The notes beneath the pieces are model-generated. The model saw nothing but the letters and a program-made list of their open reading frames with translations. It was not told where the DNA came from and ran no database searches. A stretch of DNA of 64,000 nt from Phragmites australis (lineage: Eukaryota; Streptophyta; Magnoliopsida; Poales; Poaceae), in assembly GCF_958298935.1 (NCBI RefSeq), contig NC_084925.1, forward strand, positions 12,583,001-12,647,000, in the 5' to 3' direction. This document shows, piece by piece, positions 11,244-22,652 of the stretch (positions are counted from its first letter, which is position 1; each line of letters opens with the position of its first letter). Made by a program: the position numbers and the translations under genes.

Positions 11244-12048
11244 GCGTTGGTGGAAGCATCTTCGTCCTCACAGTCATCATTCCTCTTGTACCGACTCGCA
11301 TTGCACACTGGATATTTATCCAAGGCTTCATACTCTTTACGGTAAAGGATACAGTGGTTCAGACACGCCTGTATTTTATGCACATCCAATGACAATGGGC
11401 AGATAAGCTTCTTCGCCTGATAAGTGGTGGTGGGCAAGGAGTTAGGCCATGGAAGCATGTTTGCCAAGAGACTCAACAGATCCGAGAAACTCTTGTCGGA
11501 CCATCCATTACTGGCCTTCAACCTTAGAAGTTCAAGCACCGAATGCAACACCGTAAACTCCTTACCACACCCCTTAGATTCCTCGTACAAAAGTTCCTTC
11601 GATGCCTTCTGTAACGCCTCAAAATTATCTAAACCTCTCGTGTCCCTTAAAACATGCGGTTCTGCATGGCGCAATATTTCCTCCAGATCAAAATCAGCAT
11701 CATCATCTATCATAACATCAGTATCGCCTTCGACTGCTCCCTTATCATCACCATCCACTTGATCAGCAGCGATGTCCTTGTTTGGTTCGCTCTACGTTGT
11801 TCGCCGTGATTGGACCAACATTTGTAATCCTCAACAAAACCTCTCAAGATCAAGTGTGATTTCATTATGCTTGATTTGTCCCACAATTTCTGGTTCTTAC
11901 AGTCAGAACATGGACAATATATTTCCTTTGTCTTTTTAGTTAAAGCGTCCTTCTCGGCGGCTTCAATAAAAGCAGAGAGTCCTTTGATGTATATTTCTTC
12001 ATGTCTTGGCGCATCGTACATCCATGCTCTGTCCATCTTTAACTGCAA
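11244..12048 (-). pseudogene. tnp2: CACTA transposase TNP2, N-terminal part
   Basis: Starts at ATG 12048. The N-terminal transposase-associated zinc-binding domain is clear (MDRAWMY, CPCSDCKNQ, HLILRGFVEDYKCW, HGE). The frame shifts by one base near 11800. The second part contains the TNP2 N-terminal region: LLYEESKGCGKEFTVL, GWSDKSFSDLL, LANMLPWPN, HCILYRKEYEALDKYPVC. It ends at the Tat LTR boundary (STNA, then LTR). The intact protein would cut and rejoin CACTA ends. The catalytic core is missing from the window. Confidence 0.85.
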
Positions 12049-12639
12049 TCACAAAATTAGATACATCAATTAATTAATTTGAAAATCATAATTAAAAAGA
12101 TTTTTTTTTAAAAAGGAAAAAATCGGCTTCTTATGATTATAATATGTCTACGCAATTGAATCTACATTGACGTAAATTTATGGCTCAAAATAATGTGAAT
12201 TCATTACTCTCTCTCCCGTCTCCCCTCTCCCTCTCCCTAGAGATCTAGATCTAGATCTAGAGAAAAAATCCCCATTCATGATGAAACCTCCTAATGCTAA
12301 AAAACATCAAATTCTTGCTACATTTTTAAAATATAATGCTAGAAATCATGTGAATCTACACAATTAAATCAATATTGCAACAAATTTGAGCTAATTTGAT
12401 GATTTAAATGGCAAGAACCATGAGCATCTCTAGATCACATTTAAACCCTAATTTAGTCTTAAATCTAAATCTAAACCTAAAAAAAATACAAGCTAGGGAT
12501 GGGATACACATACCTTATTTGGCTCCTCCAAGGAATTCAAAAACAAAATCTTCTCCCCCTATTTTCCAAATCCGCCACCACTTGAGCTGCTCTACTGTTT
12601 GGACAACAGTAGAGCCTGTCTGAATGCTCCCTGAGACGA

Positions 12640-12960
12640 TGCACTATTTATAGAGCTATTTTCACAGGTGGTTGACATAAGAAACTGCTTGTGAAAACAA
12701 ATTTTCACAGAACTGCCTGTGAAAATAGCTCTATTTTCACATGCGGTTCCTTATGTGAATCGTCTGTGAAAATATAGTATTTCCGCATGCGGTTCCTTAT
12801 GTGAATCACCTGGGAAAATGGAACTATTTCCACAGGCGTTTCACATAAGGAACCGTCTGTGAAAATAGACCTTCACAGGCGGTCCTGAGTCGCACGGGGA
12901 CGCAGCCACTTTCTCAGACGGTTGATCCTATGAACCGTCTGTAGAAATGAAATTTAGGTG
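12640..12960. repeat. CACTA subterminal repeats
   Basis: Many direct and inverted copies of TTTTCACAGGCGGTT and GTGAAAATAG, spaced 20-45 bp. In autonomous CACTA elements such arrays bind the transposase accessory protein. Confidence 0.75.
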
Positions 12961-12987
12961 TCTCGAAAAATAGCTTTTGTAGTAGTG

Positions 12988-13260
12988 AATACCATTAGTA
13001 ACAGGTCAATTATGACCCGTCACTTGTGACAGGCATATGAAACCCGTCACTGATGAGTTAGTCAAAATTTGACCTGTCACCAATAACTGGCCTACGATGA
13101 CCTATGAGTGATGAGTCGTCATTATTGACGGGTTAAGTTTTCACCCGTCACCAATAACTATTATTAGTGACGGGTCATAACTATAACTCGTACTTTTATC
13201 ATTACGATCCGTCACTTATATAGTGTCTTCTTTATCTGTTTTTTACCTAGTAATTGTTTA
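12988..13260. repeat. Inverted GACGGGT repeat cluster, DNA transposon fragment
   Basis: At least eight copies of TGACGGGT or its complement ACCCGTCA, many next to TTAGTGA or TCACTAAT. This pattern is typical of subterminal arrays of CACTA-type elements. No matching ends or coding sequence were found, so this is probably a truncated relative next to the CACTA end. Confidence 0.45.
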
Positions 13261-13585
13261 TGTGTACGTGATTGGACATAATGCTTTCCTCTACTTCCGG
13301 GACCTGACACGCCTCCTGAATCTCTAAATCACCACGGGCGGCTCGGAGATAGGCAACTTGTGTTCCCACCCATATATATTTCGTATCCTCGAGCAGCCAA
13401 ATAACCAGACGTTGTGCCTGCAGTAAGGAGAGAGAGTGAGAGTCTTTTATCTCTGCCTGTGTCGAGCCGTGTATATATGTATGTATGTATCATCACTAGT
13501 TGGTTTGGTATGCCGTATAACATGTGACAGGAGTGATGTGTTTGTGTTGAAATGCAAAATTTTATCCGGGGTGTGTGTTCATAGA
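13261..13585. other. No recognised feature
   Basis: AT-rich sequence with a short GTATGTATGTAT microsatellite near 13480. Nothing coding is supported. Confidence 0.5.
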
Positions 13586-13735
13586 TTTGTCGTGCCCGAT
13601 AAATCCATTGATTAATCAAGGCAGACTTTGATTTGAAAAGGAAACCGAGAAGTAGTAGTATGTCTGACAACATCGACGCGTACCCAAGATGGGAAACTGC
13701 ATGCACCTAAAGTCAATTAAAATCACATAGTTTGA
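13586..13735 (+). repeat. Direct repeat copy A
   Basis: Roughly 145-bp segment matching 14655-14800 in the same orientation, about 75-80 percent identical by eye. Shared blocks include TAAATCCATTG, AAGGCAGA, TTTGATTTGAAAA, AAGATGGGAAACTG and AGTCAATTAAAA. Confidence 0.75.
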
Positions 13736-13833
13736 GAAAATCCTCACGTTATTCGAAGAAAAATAAAAACATCTAACCATCTATGTACGGTGGAACCGAG
13801 TTATAACAGTGCAGAAGCTCCCAAAAAGCTAAC

Positions 13834-14650
13834 ACTATACAAAACACCTCATCATTATCGATTTAAAATCACTATCAGTAAAAACTTTGAACCGACATTG
13901 ATTACCCGATACTGATAGCCATTGACTATCAGTGCCAGGTATAGAACCGGTACTGATAGTCGGTATCGATTTAATGTTTTTCGGAATAAAAAAGTTTCAA
14001 TTTATTTTTCACGTAAGTACAGTAGCAAAATAAATCATTTTGATGTCTTTTGACAAAACGTTTGAATAGCTATTTGTATATCTAAATGATTTTAAATAAA
14101 AAAGTGATCAGCTACAAAGTTATAGATCTCATTGAGAGCTACAATTTTCATATAAAATTTTTCCCTATCGGATTTTTTTAATGTGAACAGTCATCGACCA
14201 CTGCTGTAATTTTATTATAATTATTTGGACATTTAAATGACCTCAAATTAAAATATTTTCAACTACAAAGTTATAGATCTCATTGAGGGCTATAATTTTT
14301 ATATGAAGTTTTTCCTCATCTGATTTCGTATGAAAAAGTTATAAATTTTTAAGATAAACTGTAACAGTAGCAATCATCAGCGGCGGTTCGTAACTAGAAT
14401 CGGTACTGATACTGATTATTAGTACCAGTTTGTGGCTAGAATCGGTATTAATACAGTCACTATCAGTGGTAATTTATGGCTAGAACCGGCACTGATGTAT
14501 CAATAACGGTTCAAGCCAACAACCGACACTGATAATGACTATCAGTATTGGTTTTTATTTTCTCAGCTATTGTTCGCATGCGAAAATTTAAGAACCGACA
14601 TTAATATATCTTCAGTGTCGATTACTATTAAACCGGTACTAATATACGTA
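13834..14650. mobile_element. CACTA-like non-autonomous element, ends uncertain
   Basis: Starts near CACTATACAAAA and is rich in CGGTACTGATAG / CTATCAGTACCGG-type inverted motifs, the subterminal pattern of this CACTA group. It contains two copies of a module (ACAAAGTTATAGATCTCATTG) that also occurs in the CACTA derivative at 26587-27496. A matching right terminus near 14650 is only weakly conserved. No coding sequence. Confidence 0.5.
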
Positions 14651-14654
14651 GTTT

Positions 14655-14800
14655 TCGGCCCGGTAAATCCATTGGTTAATTAAGGCAGAGTTTGATTTGA
14701 AAATGAATCCAACAAGTACACATATATGTCTAACATCATCTACGCGCACCTAAGATGGGAAACTGGTGCGTACGTACTAGAGTCAATTAAAAATCGTATT
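14655..14800 (+). repeat. Direct repeat copy B
   Basis: Second copy of the segment at 13586-13735. The two copies flank the CACTA-like element. Confidence 0.75.
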
Positions 14801-15702
14801 GCTTATTAATAGATAGGATATACTACTAGATATCGAACAAAAGAATATTACACATATTTTTCTATAAAAAAGACTAAACATAAGCAGTTTATTCTATTTT
14901 TAGATTTGTTTACATCTTGACTTGCAATATTTATCTGTAACCTACTTTAATGTGTGACAAAAACAAAAAAGCATTTGATAAATAATTTATTTATTCATCT
15001 ACCTCTTAAATACAGTTTTATAAACATCTTTGTGAACTATCGTAAACAAATTAGAATGGATCCGTGAGGAATTTAAAAAACATGTTAAGATAATTTAGAT
15101 TAGATGTTAAAAAATTATTAACAAATTAGAACCATTCAAATGCAATATTAGTCTAGTTGCTACATATTTTCAATAAAAAAAATAAGAATAATTTGTGAAC
15201 AATTTTGCTGCAACCAAATTTTAAAAAAGGAAATTGGTTCAAAATCTCAAGCAATTATGTATGCTTTTAGGAGCAAAATAGATGTGCATGCCATAAGAAT
15301 AAAGCATGCATGTGTAGTTTTTATATTTTACCTTATTTTATATCTAGATCTACAACTAAATTTGGTAATATATTTATTCTAATTCCAAACCAAAAAAATA
15401 ACAAGTTCAATATCTGATTTAAAATACAAGAATAAAATTAAATCAGGATCAAATATAATTTTCCGAAAAACAAAGAAATTGTATAGTCAGTTTTTTTACC
15501 TGACAGGAAGACGCACATGCGCACATATCAATACTCATGCCACACAAATGCATGAGTGCAAGCCTAAAACATATCTACAAAGTCATGTACCATTACAAAC
15601 ACAGGTTACAAATGTTGAAGGAACTCGCATGTGCATAGAAAGGTGAACGCTATGATCTGAACATAGAATAAAGTTGCAATTCCTAGGACTCCAGGCTCCA
15701 CC
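14801..15702. other. AT-rich sequence without recognised feature
   Basis: Low-complexity AT-rich DNA with no open frame of note and no repeat that I could pair. Confidence 0.5.
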
Positions 15703-16590
15703 ATCCCTGTGACTGTGTGACACCCCAAGTTTCCACAGACCCGGAGGCTACCAAACATCACCTAAAATCAACTGAATCTGGGAATTATTGAAAATTTCTG
15801 CAGAGTCTCTTTTTACTTTGTACGTCCTGGACAAGCAGTTTATATAGAATTCACGCCCATATCATATATGCATCAATTCTACTATCACAGCCCAATCCCT
15901 AGGATCCGATACATGCGAGCACTACAACAACACAACCATATCAACCAGATAAGTGTTTAATTGAATAAACTAGCAATTAGCGTTCTAATGAATTAATATG
16001 AACACTAAATTTAGGTAATTGTATGTGTGTGATAATGGAAGGTGCTACTCTTATCTCATGCATGTCACGATTATTTGGTACCTAAACACAAAATGAAACA
16101 CAAGAGTGAGAAAAAACACTCAGCAAGTATAATATAAAACTGGAAGAACTAACATCGCCATTAGAATTTAATGAAGGACCAGAATTATTGGATTTTTCTT
16201 TCTTTTGAATTACCATTGAAATATAGGTTTTCGTCCGAAATGGACAACATCTGAATACATACTTAGTATTTACCAGTATAGTCGAGTAATAAGAGCCAAC
16301 ACTTACTCATATAAACATCAATATAAGAATGAAACTACACATCTGATTAACCAAAACATGAATGATGAGAAAGGAATAACTTGAAACTTGATCTCTTGAC
16401 ATGAACACAATCATGAAGATTGAATTACATAGACTCAAGAAAATACGAATATAAAAAAAACACAATTGAAAGGATCAATAAAACATCCAACAAGAAAATC
16501 ATGCCATGACACGAGTTTATCATGCACTTGTGTTAACCTTAGCAAGAACCTAGCAGCACACCCTTGGCACCCGTAACTCTCCAAACATGT

Positions 16591-17300
16591 CGCTACTACA
16601 GAATCTATTTAGTGGGACACCCCTATACAGATGGTTTTATGGAGTCGCCTGTACAAAAGGTACCATAAACGGCTGCAAACTAGAACCATCTGAGAAAATA
16701 ACAACAGATAGTTGTAACAAAGCGGGATGCTACAGTAAATACGGTTACAAACTATAACCGTCTATATTAATAGTACATACGGTTCTAAGCTTAAAACTAT
16801 CTGTACTAATAGTATCCTACTCGTTTTGTACGTATATCTAATATAGATTATTTTCATATAGTGGTCAGCAATAAACAGCAGGTGAAACAGTAAGAAGGTT
16901 CGCGCGAGGTTAGAGGTTGCGGGTTTGACTCCTAGAAAATACACTTGTGGTATTTCATATGAAAAATCGTGTGACTTGCGACCGCGCTTACATAATAATA
17001 TAGGAGGCTGGTGTGGATAGAAAAAATATATTTTTTAGATTTTTTTAGCTCTAGAAAACTTAGAGCAGACGGTTCAATAACGAGTTATCTGTACAAATTA
17101 TGTGTACAGACGATTCCAATAACGAACCGTCTTTACAAATCATTTGTACAGACGGTTCTAATAATGAGTCGTCTGTACAGACGGTTCAAAAACCGTCTGT
17201 ATAAATCTGATTTGTATACACTTTTTTTCACAGACAATTCAAAAAATATCCCGCATGGGTTTTCCGAATCGCTTATATAAATCATTTTTCTACTCATGTG
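16591..17300. mobile_element. Small CACTA-like element nested in the solo LTR
   Basis: The left end CGCTACTACAGAA is one base from the usual CACTACTACAGAA; the right end, read in reverse, is CACATGAGTAGAAA. Flanking triplets are TGT and TGG, so the duplication is imperfect. Inside are many copies of ACAGACGGTTC and its complement, and a tRNA-like module at 16880-16985. Confidence 0.55.
16880..16985 (+). other. tRNA-like B-box module in CACTA element
   Basis: Contains GCGCGAGGTTAGAGGTTGCG followed by GGGTTTGACTCC (B-box-like), then TATTTCATATGAAAAATCG and GTGTGACTTGCGAC. The same order of blocks occurs on the minus strand of the CACTA derivative at 26745-26880. It is not a foldable tRNA gene as far as I can see. 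Confidence 0.5.
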
Positions 17301-18443
17301 TGGAGCGAAAACAACACTTAAGAACTATCCTAACATGGTCACAAACCTATCCAATGTATAACCAAACCAAACCCTCAATTATCCCAGAAACCTGAATCTC
17401 ACTTTATCAGAAAATTCGATTCAACGTCATGAGTTGCTCGTTGTTTTGTCCATATTATTTAATCTGCTTAACCTATTGTAGAAGATAAATACATCTCAGA
17501 CATCTAAAAAACTTTCCTGCAACTTTGCTATCATCGATTTGGAAAAAATCTTCTCTAACTAGATAAAAATAAATAAACAAAATACTATGCAGATTAAAGT
17601 TTAACTGGATAGTAGCACTATTCTGATTATTTATCCTAAATTGCTTTTGGAATTGTACAAGATCAGCACCGTTGGAAAGCTATCGACGAAAGCTACCGAC
17701 AAGAACTACAACTTTGATTTTAACAGTATGACCAATCTAAACACCAATTAAAACTAATTTTTAATTTGAACTCACTGCACACCAATCGGACCACCAATTC
17801 CAAAACCGGTGGCGAATCCAACCATCAAAATTCATCTACGAAGAGCTAGGACTACTTAAAGGTTACCATTGATGTGTGGATCGCTAATTTGTGACAAATT
17901 TCAGCTAAACCCATGAAAACCTCAATTTCCCCTTTTTCTTCCTCCTCTTCTTCCTTCTTCCTTGTTCTCTCCTTTTCTTTTCCTTGCACCCTCAGATGCA
18001 CAGCAGCACACAGGACGCATAGGGAAACAGGGAACAGCAGGGCAGCAGCAGCATGTGCTTCCTCTCCTCTCCCTCCCTTCTCCCTGACCCGCATCACACA
18101 ACCACGTGAAGGAGCAACAGCAGCAGCACAACCGCGTGGGGGCAAAACAGCATGGAGGGACCATCGGCAGGGATGATAGACTCCGGTATCAGCGCAGTGC
18201 GCAGAGGCCAACTTCGGCGGTGGCTCCTCCGGAGGCGTGCGATGGTGGGCTCCGATGGTGGCAGTTAGCGTCTTGGCGTGCAGTACAAAACGGCAGAAGA
18301 GCTAGGGCAACGGCCGGCAGCAGAGCGGTGGCCAGAGGCGAGGTGCCCTACAGTGGAAGCGAGTGGCTGGCAATGTGGATGTATTAGGGCACAGGTAGGG
18401 GTGGTGGGTATAGGGAGGGAAGTCGGGCCGAGCGCTTGGCCTA

Positions 18444-18456
18444 CCTTTATATATTT
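18444..18456 (-). promoter_or_regulatory. TATA box of the solo LTR
   Basis: AAATATATAAAGG on the minus strand, about 220 bp from the LTR start in element orientation. Confidence 0.5.
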
Positions 18457-18679
18457 TTTATTACGTCCAACGGTTTAAATTTATTAGTCTTGCAACGGGC
18501 TGATATGATATCCAAACGAAATATATGAATAGTCATACGAACTTATTTCTATGAGCTCTTTGTATCCGCGGCCTTCGATCATCCATTCGAGCTATGATTC
18601 AAAAGGTCAACTTTTCACCCTCTCTTTAGCCTTCCTGGGGAACACTTTTTTCCACAAAGAATCAAGGTATTACAATCCC

Positions 18680-19357
18680 ATCCTACCACGAGGTGGTTCT
18701 CAAAACCGTTATCTTGAAAATTTATTATTATATATAAATTCAAACTTGCAATACATTGTAATTTTGAATTATGTATGAAACAAATTATGATGCAAATTGA
18801 AATACGTAATTTGGAAATTAAATTAAATTGGCCGTAACGCAACTTCAAATTCAGAATATGCATAAATTTGATAAAAATGTACTAACAAATAAATTCAAAT
18901 CAATGGAATTCGAAGTTTGCAGTAGGTTGGTTGTGACACGATGGTTACAATTTTGGAACAACTCTTTTAGACACTATTGCTTCAAATATGAATACACACG
19001 ATGCAATATTTATAAAAAATACTATCTTTATATACAGGAATTAGAAGCTCCTTCAGGAGCCTGCATGTTGATTATTGTTGAAAAAAATCAAAATTCCCAT
19101 GTTAATCAAATAAGAGAAAATTAGCTAGAAATGTACGTGTTTATATAAGAGAAAGAAAAATATATAGTGCCTGGATCAGTACTATTTTAATGGTTTAGTT
19201 TAACTTATGGGCAGCAAATAGATTACATATATGATTCTAGCAAATTTCAGAAAAAGACTCCAAGTAAAATACATCTGTAACAATTAAATCCTGAAATATG
19301 TGCATACCTTATTCAAAGAACCGGAGGGAGTAGCAGTTGCAAAGCTAACATGATACT
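18680..19357. other. AT-rich sequence without recognised feature
   Basis: No coding potential or paired repeats found. It separates the solo LTR from the PIF/Harbinger element. Confidence 0.5.
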
Positions 19358-19984
19358 TTAGGGCGTGTTCGGATGGTTGCATCCACCGGTGCTTGCGTCG
19401 GCTGGTGCTTCCTCAGCGTATATTGCAGAGAGAGACGAATGTTTGGTTTCCAGGACAGTGCGTGCAATGTGCATCCGCTCGTGCAAAAATACCTGCATCA
19501 GACGTACGCTCGGATGGACCATCGCTCCCAGGCCAGGCCGAGCGGATGCAGCGCCAGCACGGAAGGTCCACCAGTCAGACGAGGCTCCCATTACCGCAGT
19601 CGCGTACCTTCCGCTGCGCCTTCTCCCACAACCGAATCCAATCGTAGCAATGGTAAGTCCGCCAGTCCGGTCTGGATCCACATCGCAGCGGAGCGAGCGC
19701 GACCGTCGAGGGAGCAGAGCGGCGCGGGCTGAGGGCGGTCGCCGGGGGAGCGCTACTCCGGGGGCGTCGTCGCTAGTGTAGCGTGGCTCCGGGGGGCGCG
19801 GCGCCGTGGGGGTCCTGGGGGTCCACACCGCCGGCTCCGGGGGGTGCGTCGCCGGGTCGGGGTCCACATCGGCGGCTCCAGAGGGTCGCGTCGCCGGGTG
19901 AGGGGGGGGGGACGAGACCGTCGGGGGAGGGCTGCTCCGGGGGCTCGCCGCGGCACGGGGTCACGTCGCCTGGGAGGGGGCGCC

Positions 19985-20430
19985 GGGGGAGCACAGGGAG
20001 CGCGGGCAGCCGGGGTGGGCGCGGTGCCGGGGAGCCGAGGGTGGGCGCGGTGCCGGGGAGCCGGGGGTGGGCGTAGGGCCAGTGGGAGCGGCGCCGGGGA
20101 GCCGAGGGTGGGCGTGGTGCTGGGGAGCCGAGGGTGGGCGCAGGGCCAGTGGGAGCGGCGCCGGGGAGCCGAGGGTGTGCGTGGTGCTGGGGAGCCGAGG
20201 GTGGGCGCAGGGCCAGTGGGTGCGGCGCCGGGGAGCACGGGGAGGCGGCGGTGGGCGCGGCGCCGGGGAGCGCAGGGAGGCGGCTGTGGGCGCGGCGCCG
20301 GGAGCCGAGGGTGGGCGCAAGGCCGGGTGGGCGTGGCACAGGGAGAGCGCGGGGAGCCAGGGGTGGCCGCGGCGCAGGGAGAGCGGCGCGGGGACCCGGG
20401 GGTGGGTGCAGTGCCGAGCGGGCACGACGC
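19985..20430 (+). repeat. GC-rich minisatellite in the 5' region of the PIF element
   Basis: Tandem units of about 60-70 bp built from GCCGGGGAGCCGAGGGTGGG and GCGCAGGGCCAGTGGG. It gives long open frames on both strands that look spurious (Gly/Ala/Arg or Pro/Ala/Arg rich). Confidence 0.8.
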
Positions 20431-20771
20431 CGAGAGCTGGAGTGGATGAGTGCTGAGCTCTGCTGCGAGGGTGGGAGGGGAAATGGAGGCAGCAAACTTT
20501 GTGGAATGAATTTATTTTTTTATAATTCTGCTACACAACTAGTAGCTAAGTATTGTGCTATAAATTTCAGGTAATTTTGGTGGAGTAACATCTACAACAG
20601 AGAACTTTGAAGGTGCAAGAGTGGATCTTGGTACTTGTCTCCGTGAAGAAACGAGGTAATTTGTATATGTGGTTTGACATGTTGCTGTATGAGATGAAGC
20701 TGAAAGGATACTTCTGGTCATATGAATATTTATAAATATAATTACAATTTGTCCTTGTTTATAATGGTTAG

Positions 20772-22120
20772 ATGGATGAGTTGGCTGTCAAGCGGCGAAA
20801 AATAATTGCCCATGCCGCGGGATTTGTTGCTACAATGTGTGCGTACACGTTGTTTTTGTATAGACGTGGAGGTCGTGAAGCACCAATCACCTATGGTCCT
20901 TTAGCTGAAAGAGATAAAATTAGAATGGAAAACCTTAGATTCATTTTTCATAATGATGATCGCCATTGTGTAGAACAGCTTCGTATGAGGAGAACCCCCT
21001 TTTTTCACTTATGCACATTACTCAGGACAAGACGGTTGCTTAAAGATACAATTCATAGCTCCATTGAGGAACAAGTTGCCATGTTCCTACAAGTGGTTGG
21101 CCACAATTGTAGATTTAGGTTGATAAAGTTGAATTTTAGAAGGGGTTTGGAAACAATTAGTCGTTACTTTCGAGAAGTCTTGTATGCTATTGGGGAGCTA
21201 CGAGGAGAGATGATTCGACCACAGTCCAACGATGTGCACCAAAAAATTGCAAACAGCCGCAGGTTCAACCCATATTTCAAGGTACTAGTGTTAGGTTGCG
21301 TAGTTGTTGGTTCTATTTATGCCCGCCATAGTGGTTAACTATCATTGTTTCTTACTCTTGTGTAGGATTGCATTGGTGCTATAGATGGAACTCATGTGCT
21401 AGCTAGAGTCCCAGCTAGCATGGCAGCCGCCTTTCGGGGTAGGAAGGGGGTGACCACACAAAATGTTATGGCTGCTGTTGATTTTGATCTTAAGTTCACC
21501 TATGTCTTAGCTGGCTGGGAGGGATCTGCTCATGATGCCATCATTCTAGCAGACGCATTAGAAAGGGATGACGGCTTAAGGGTCCCCCCGGGTAAGTGTT
21601 GGTCATTGGGTAACAACAAAAGTTTAAGCTAATGTAAAAATTTGCTTACTTGGATACAATTTTCCTCTTGTCAGGTAAATTCTACTTGGTCGATGCAGGA
21701 TATGCTGTTCATCCTGGGTTCCTTCCACCATATCGTGGCTGCCGATACCATTTAAAGGAGTATGGTGGAAGGAACAACCCTCGTGACCATAGGGAATTAT
21801 TCAATCTGAGGCACTCCTCGCTTAGAGTCACAGTAGAACGGGCTTTTGGTGCATTGAAGAATCGTTTCAAAATTCTTTACAACAAGCCGTTTCACCCGTA
21901 CAAAACCCAAGTGAAGTTAGTGCTAGCTTGCTACATTTTGCACAACTGGATCCTAACACACGGCCCTGATGAGTGTGTTCCTGGGGAACAAGACTGGACT
22001 CCAAACCCTGTGGAACCCGAAGCACATAACGATGTTGCATATGACAACAACTCGTGGGCAGCAAAGAGGGACGAGTGGGCACTAGCTATGTGGAACAATA
22101 GGAGAAACATACGTGTATGA
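20772..22120 (+). CDS. PIF/Harbinger DDE transposase, three exons
   Basis: Predicted exons 20772-21281, 21366-21591 and 21675-22120 encode 393 residues. Introns are 84 and 83 bp with GT...AG ends (donors AAG/GTACTA and G/GTAAGT; acceptors TGTGTAG and TTGTCAG). Phases are 0 and 1 and the frame stays open throughout. The N-terminal half is helical with a DUF8040-like region (EQLRMRRTPFFHLC). The DDE_Tnp_4 core has Asp in IGAIDGTHV, Asp in GWEGSAHDA, then KFYLVDAGYA and Glu in TVERAFGALKNRF. An ACYILHNW motif near the C-terminus is typical. Length matches plant PIF transposases (about 400 residues). It would cut and insert the element at TTA/TAA, with the Myb-like protein as partner. The start ATG directly follows an AG, so an upstream untranslated exon is possible. 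Confidence 0.9.
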
Positions 22121-22224
22121 AAGGCATCGTGTAATAATTGGTACTTTTAATTGTGCAACGGTTTGTAGACTAAATTCATATGTAATTGACTATGTATTAT
22201 TGGTAATTTAAGTTTAAGTTATTT

Positions 22225-22600
22225 GTACTGTTTTCAGCTGAATGTTAGTGTACTTTTAGTGCTGTTTTCAGCAGAATTTAAGTGCTGTTTTAGTGCTGTT
22301 TTCGTGCTGAATGGAAGTGCTGTTTTAGTGCTGTTATCAGATGAATTTAAGTGCTGTTTTAGTGCTGTTTTCATGCTGAATGGAAGTGCTGTTTTAGTGC
22401 TGTTATCAGATGAATTTAAGTGCTGTTTTAGTTATGTTTTCAGTGAATGTAAGTGCAGTTTTCGTGCTGAATTTAAGTGCAGTTTGTAGTGCTATTTTCA
22501 GGTGACGTTAGGTGCTGTTTTAGTGCTGTTTTCAGCTGAATTTAAGTGCTGCTTTAGTTCTATTTTCAGTGAATGTAAGTGCAGTTTTTAGTGCTGTTGT
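22225..22600 (+). repeat. Minisatellite between the two PIF genes
   Basis: Tandem array built from GTGCTGTTTTAGTGCTGTTTTC-type blocks, shown here in two parts: GTGCTGTTTTAG and TGCTGTTTTC. The clearest units are about 70 bp and nearly identical (22310-22440); flanking units are shorter. It lies downstream of the transposase stop and upstream of the Myb-like gene. Confidence 0.8.
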
Positions 22601-22652
22601 CAGCTGACTTCGAAGCTCATTTAAGTACAATACTTGCTGAGTTTTGCAGGTG

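Larger units (their letters stand above)
11244..12987 (-). mobile_element. CACTA (En/Spm) transposon, 5' part
   Basis: Minus-orientation CACTA element. Its outer end is at 12987: read on the minus strand it starts CACTACTACAAAAGC, the usual CACTA terminus. Subterminal repeats fill 12640-12960 and the transposase starts at 12048. It is cut at 11244 by the Tat element, and the rest would lie beyond the left side of that element, off-window. The target duplication cannot be tested. Confidence 0.8.
15708..18674 (-). mobile_element. Solo LTR, Del/Tekay-like gypsy
   Basis: Flanked by a perfect 5-bp duplication ATCCC (15703-15707 and 18675-18679). On the minus strand it begins TGTAATACC and ends GGTGTCACACAGTCACA. 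The minus strand carries a TATA box (AAATATATAAAGG, 18444-18456) and a GC-rich leader. Its motif CTTGCTGAGTG followed by ACTC is also present in the LTR at 36.29 kb. No internal region or primer site follows either end, so this is a solo LTR left by recombination. Without the nested CACTA it would be about 2.26 kb. Lineage assignment rests on LTR length and shared motifs only. Confidence 0.75.

Noticed and set aside
12640..12960. CRISPR-like spaced repeats
   Set aside because: Repeats vary, occur in both orientations and lie at a CACTA end; this is a plant genome.
16900..16940. tRNA gene
   Set aside because: Only a B-box-like word is present; no acceptor stem or anticodon arm could be folded, and the same block recurs in another transposon.
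17852..18387. Possible host gene in the pyrimidine-rich to GC-rich region
   Set aside because: It lies inside a solo LTR with a matching target duplication and fits an LTR leader; the frames are low complexity.
19753..20495. Proline/alanine-rich minus-strand and Gly/Arg-rich plus-strand frames
   Set aside because: Both follow from the GC-rich minisatellite; no start context or domain supports a gene.
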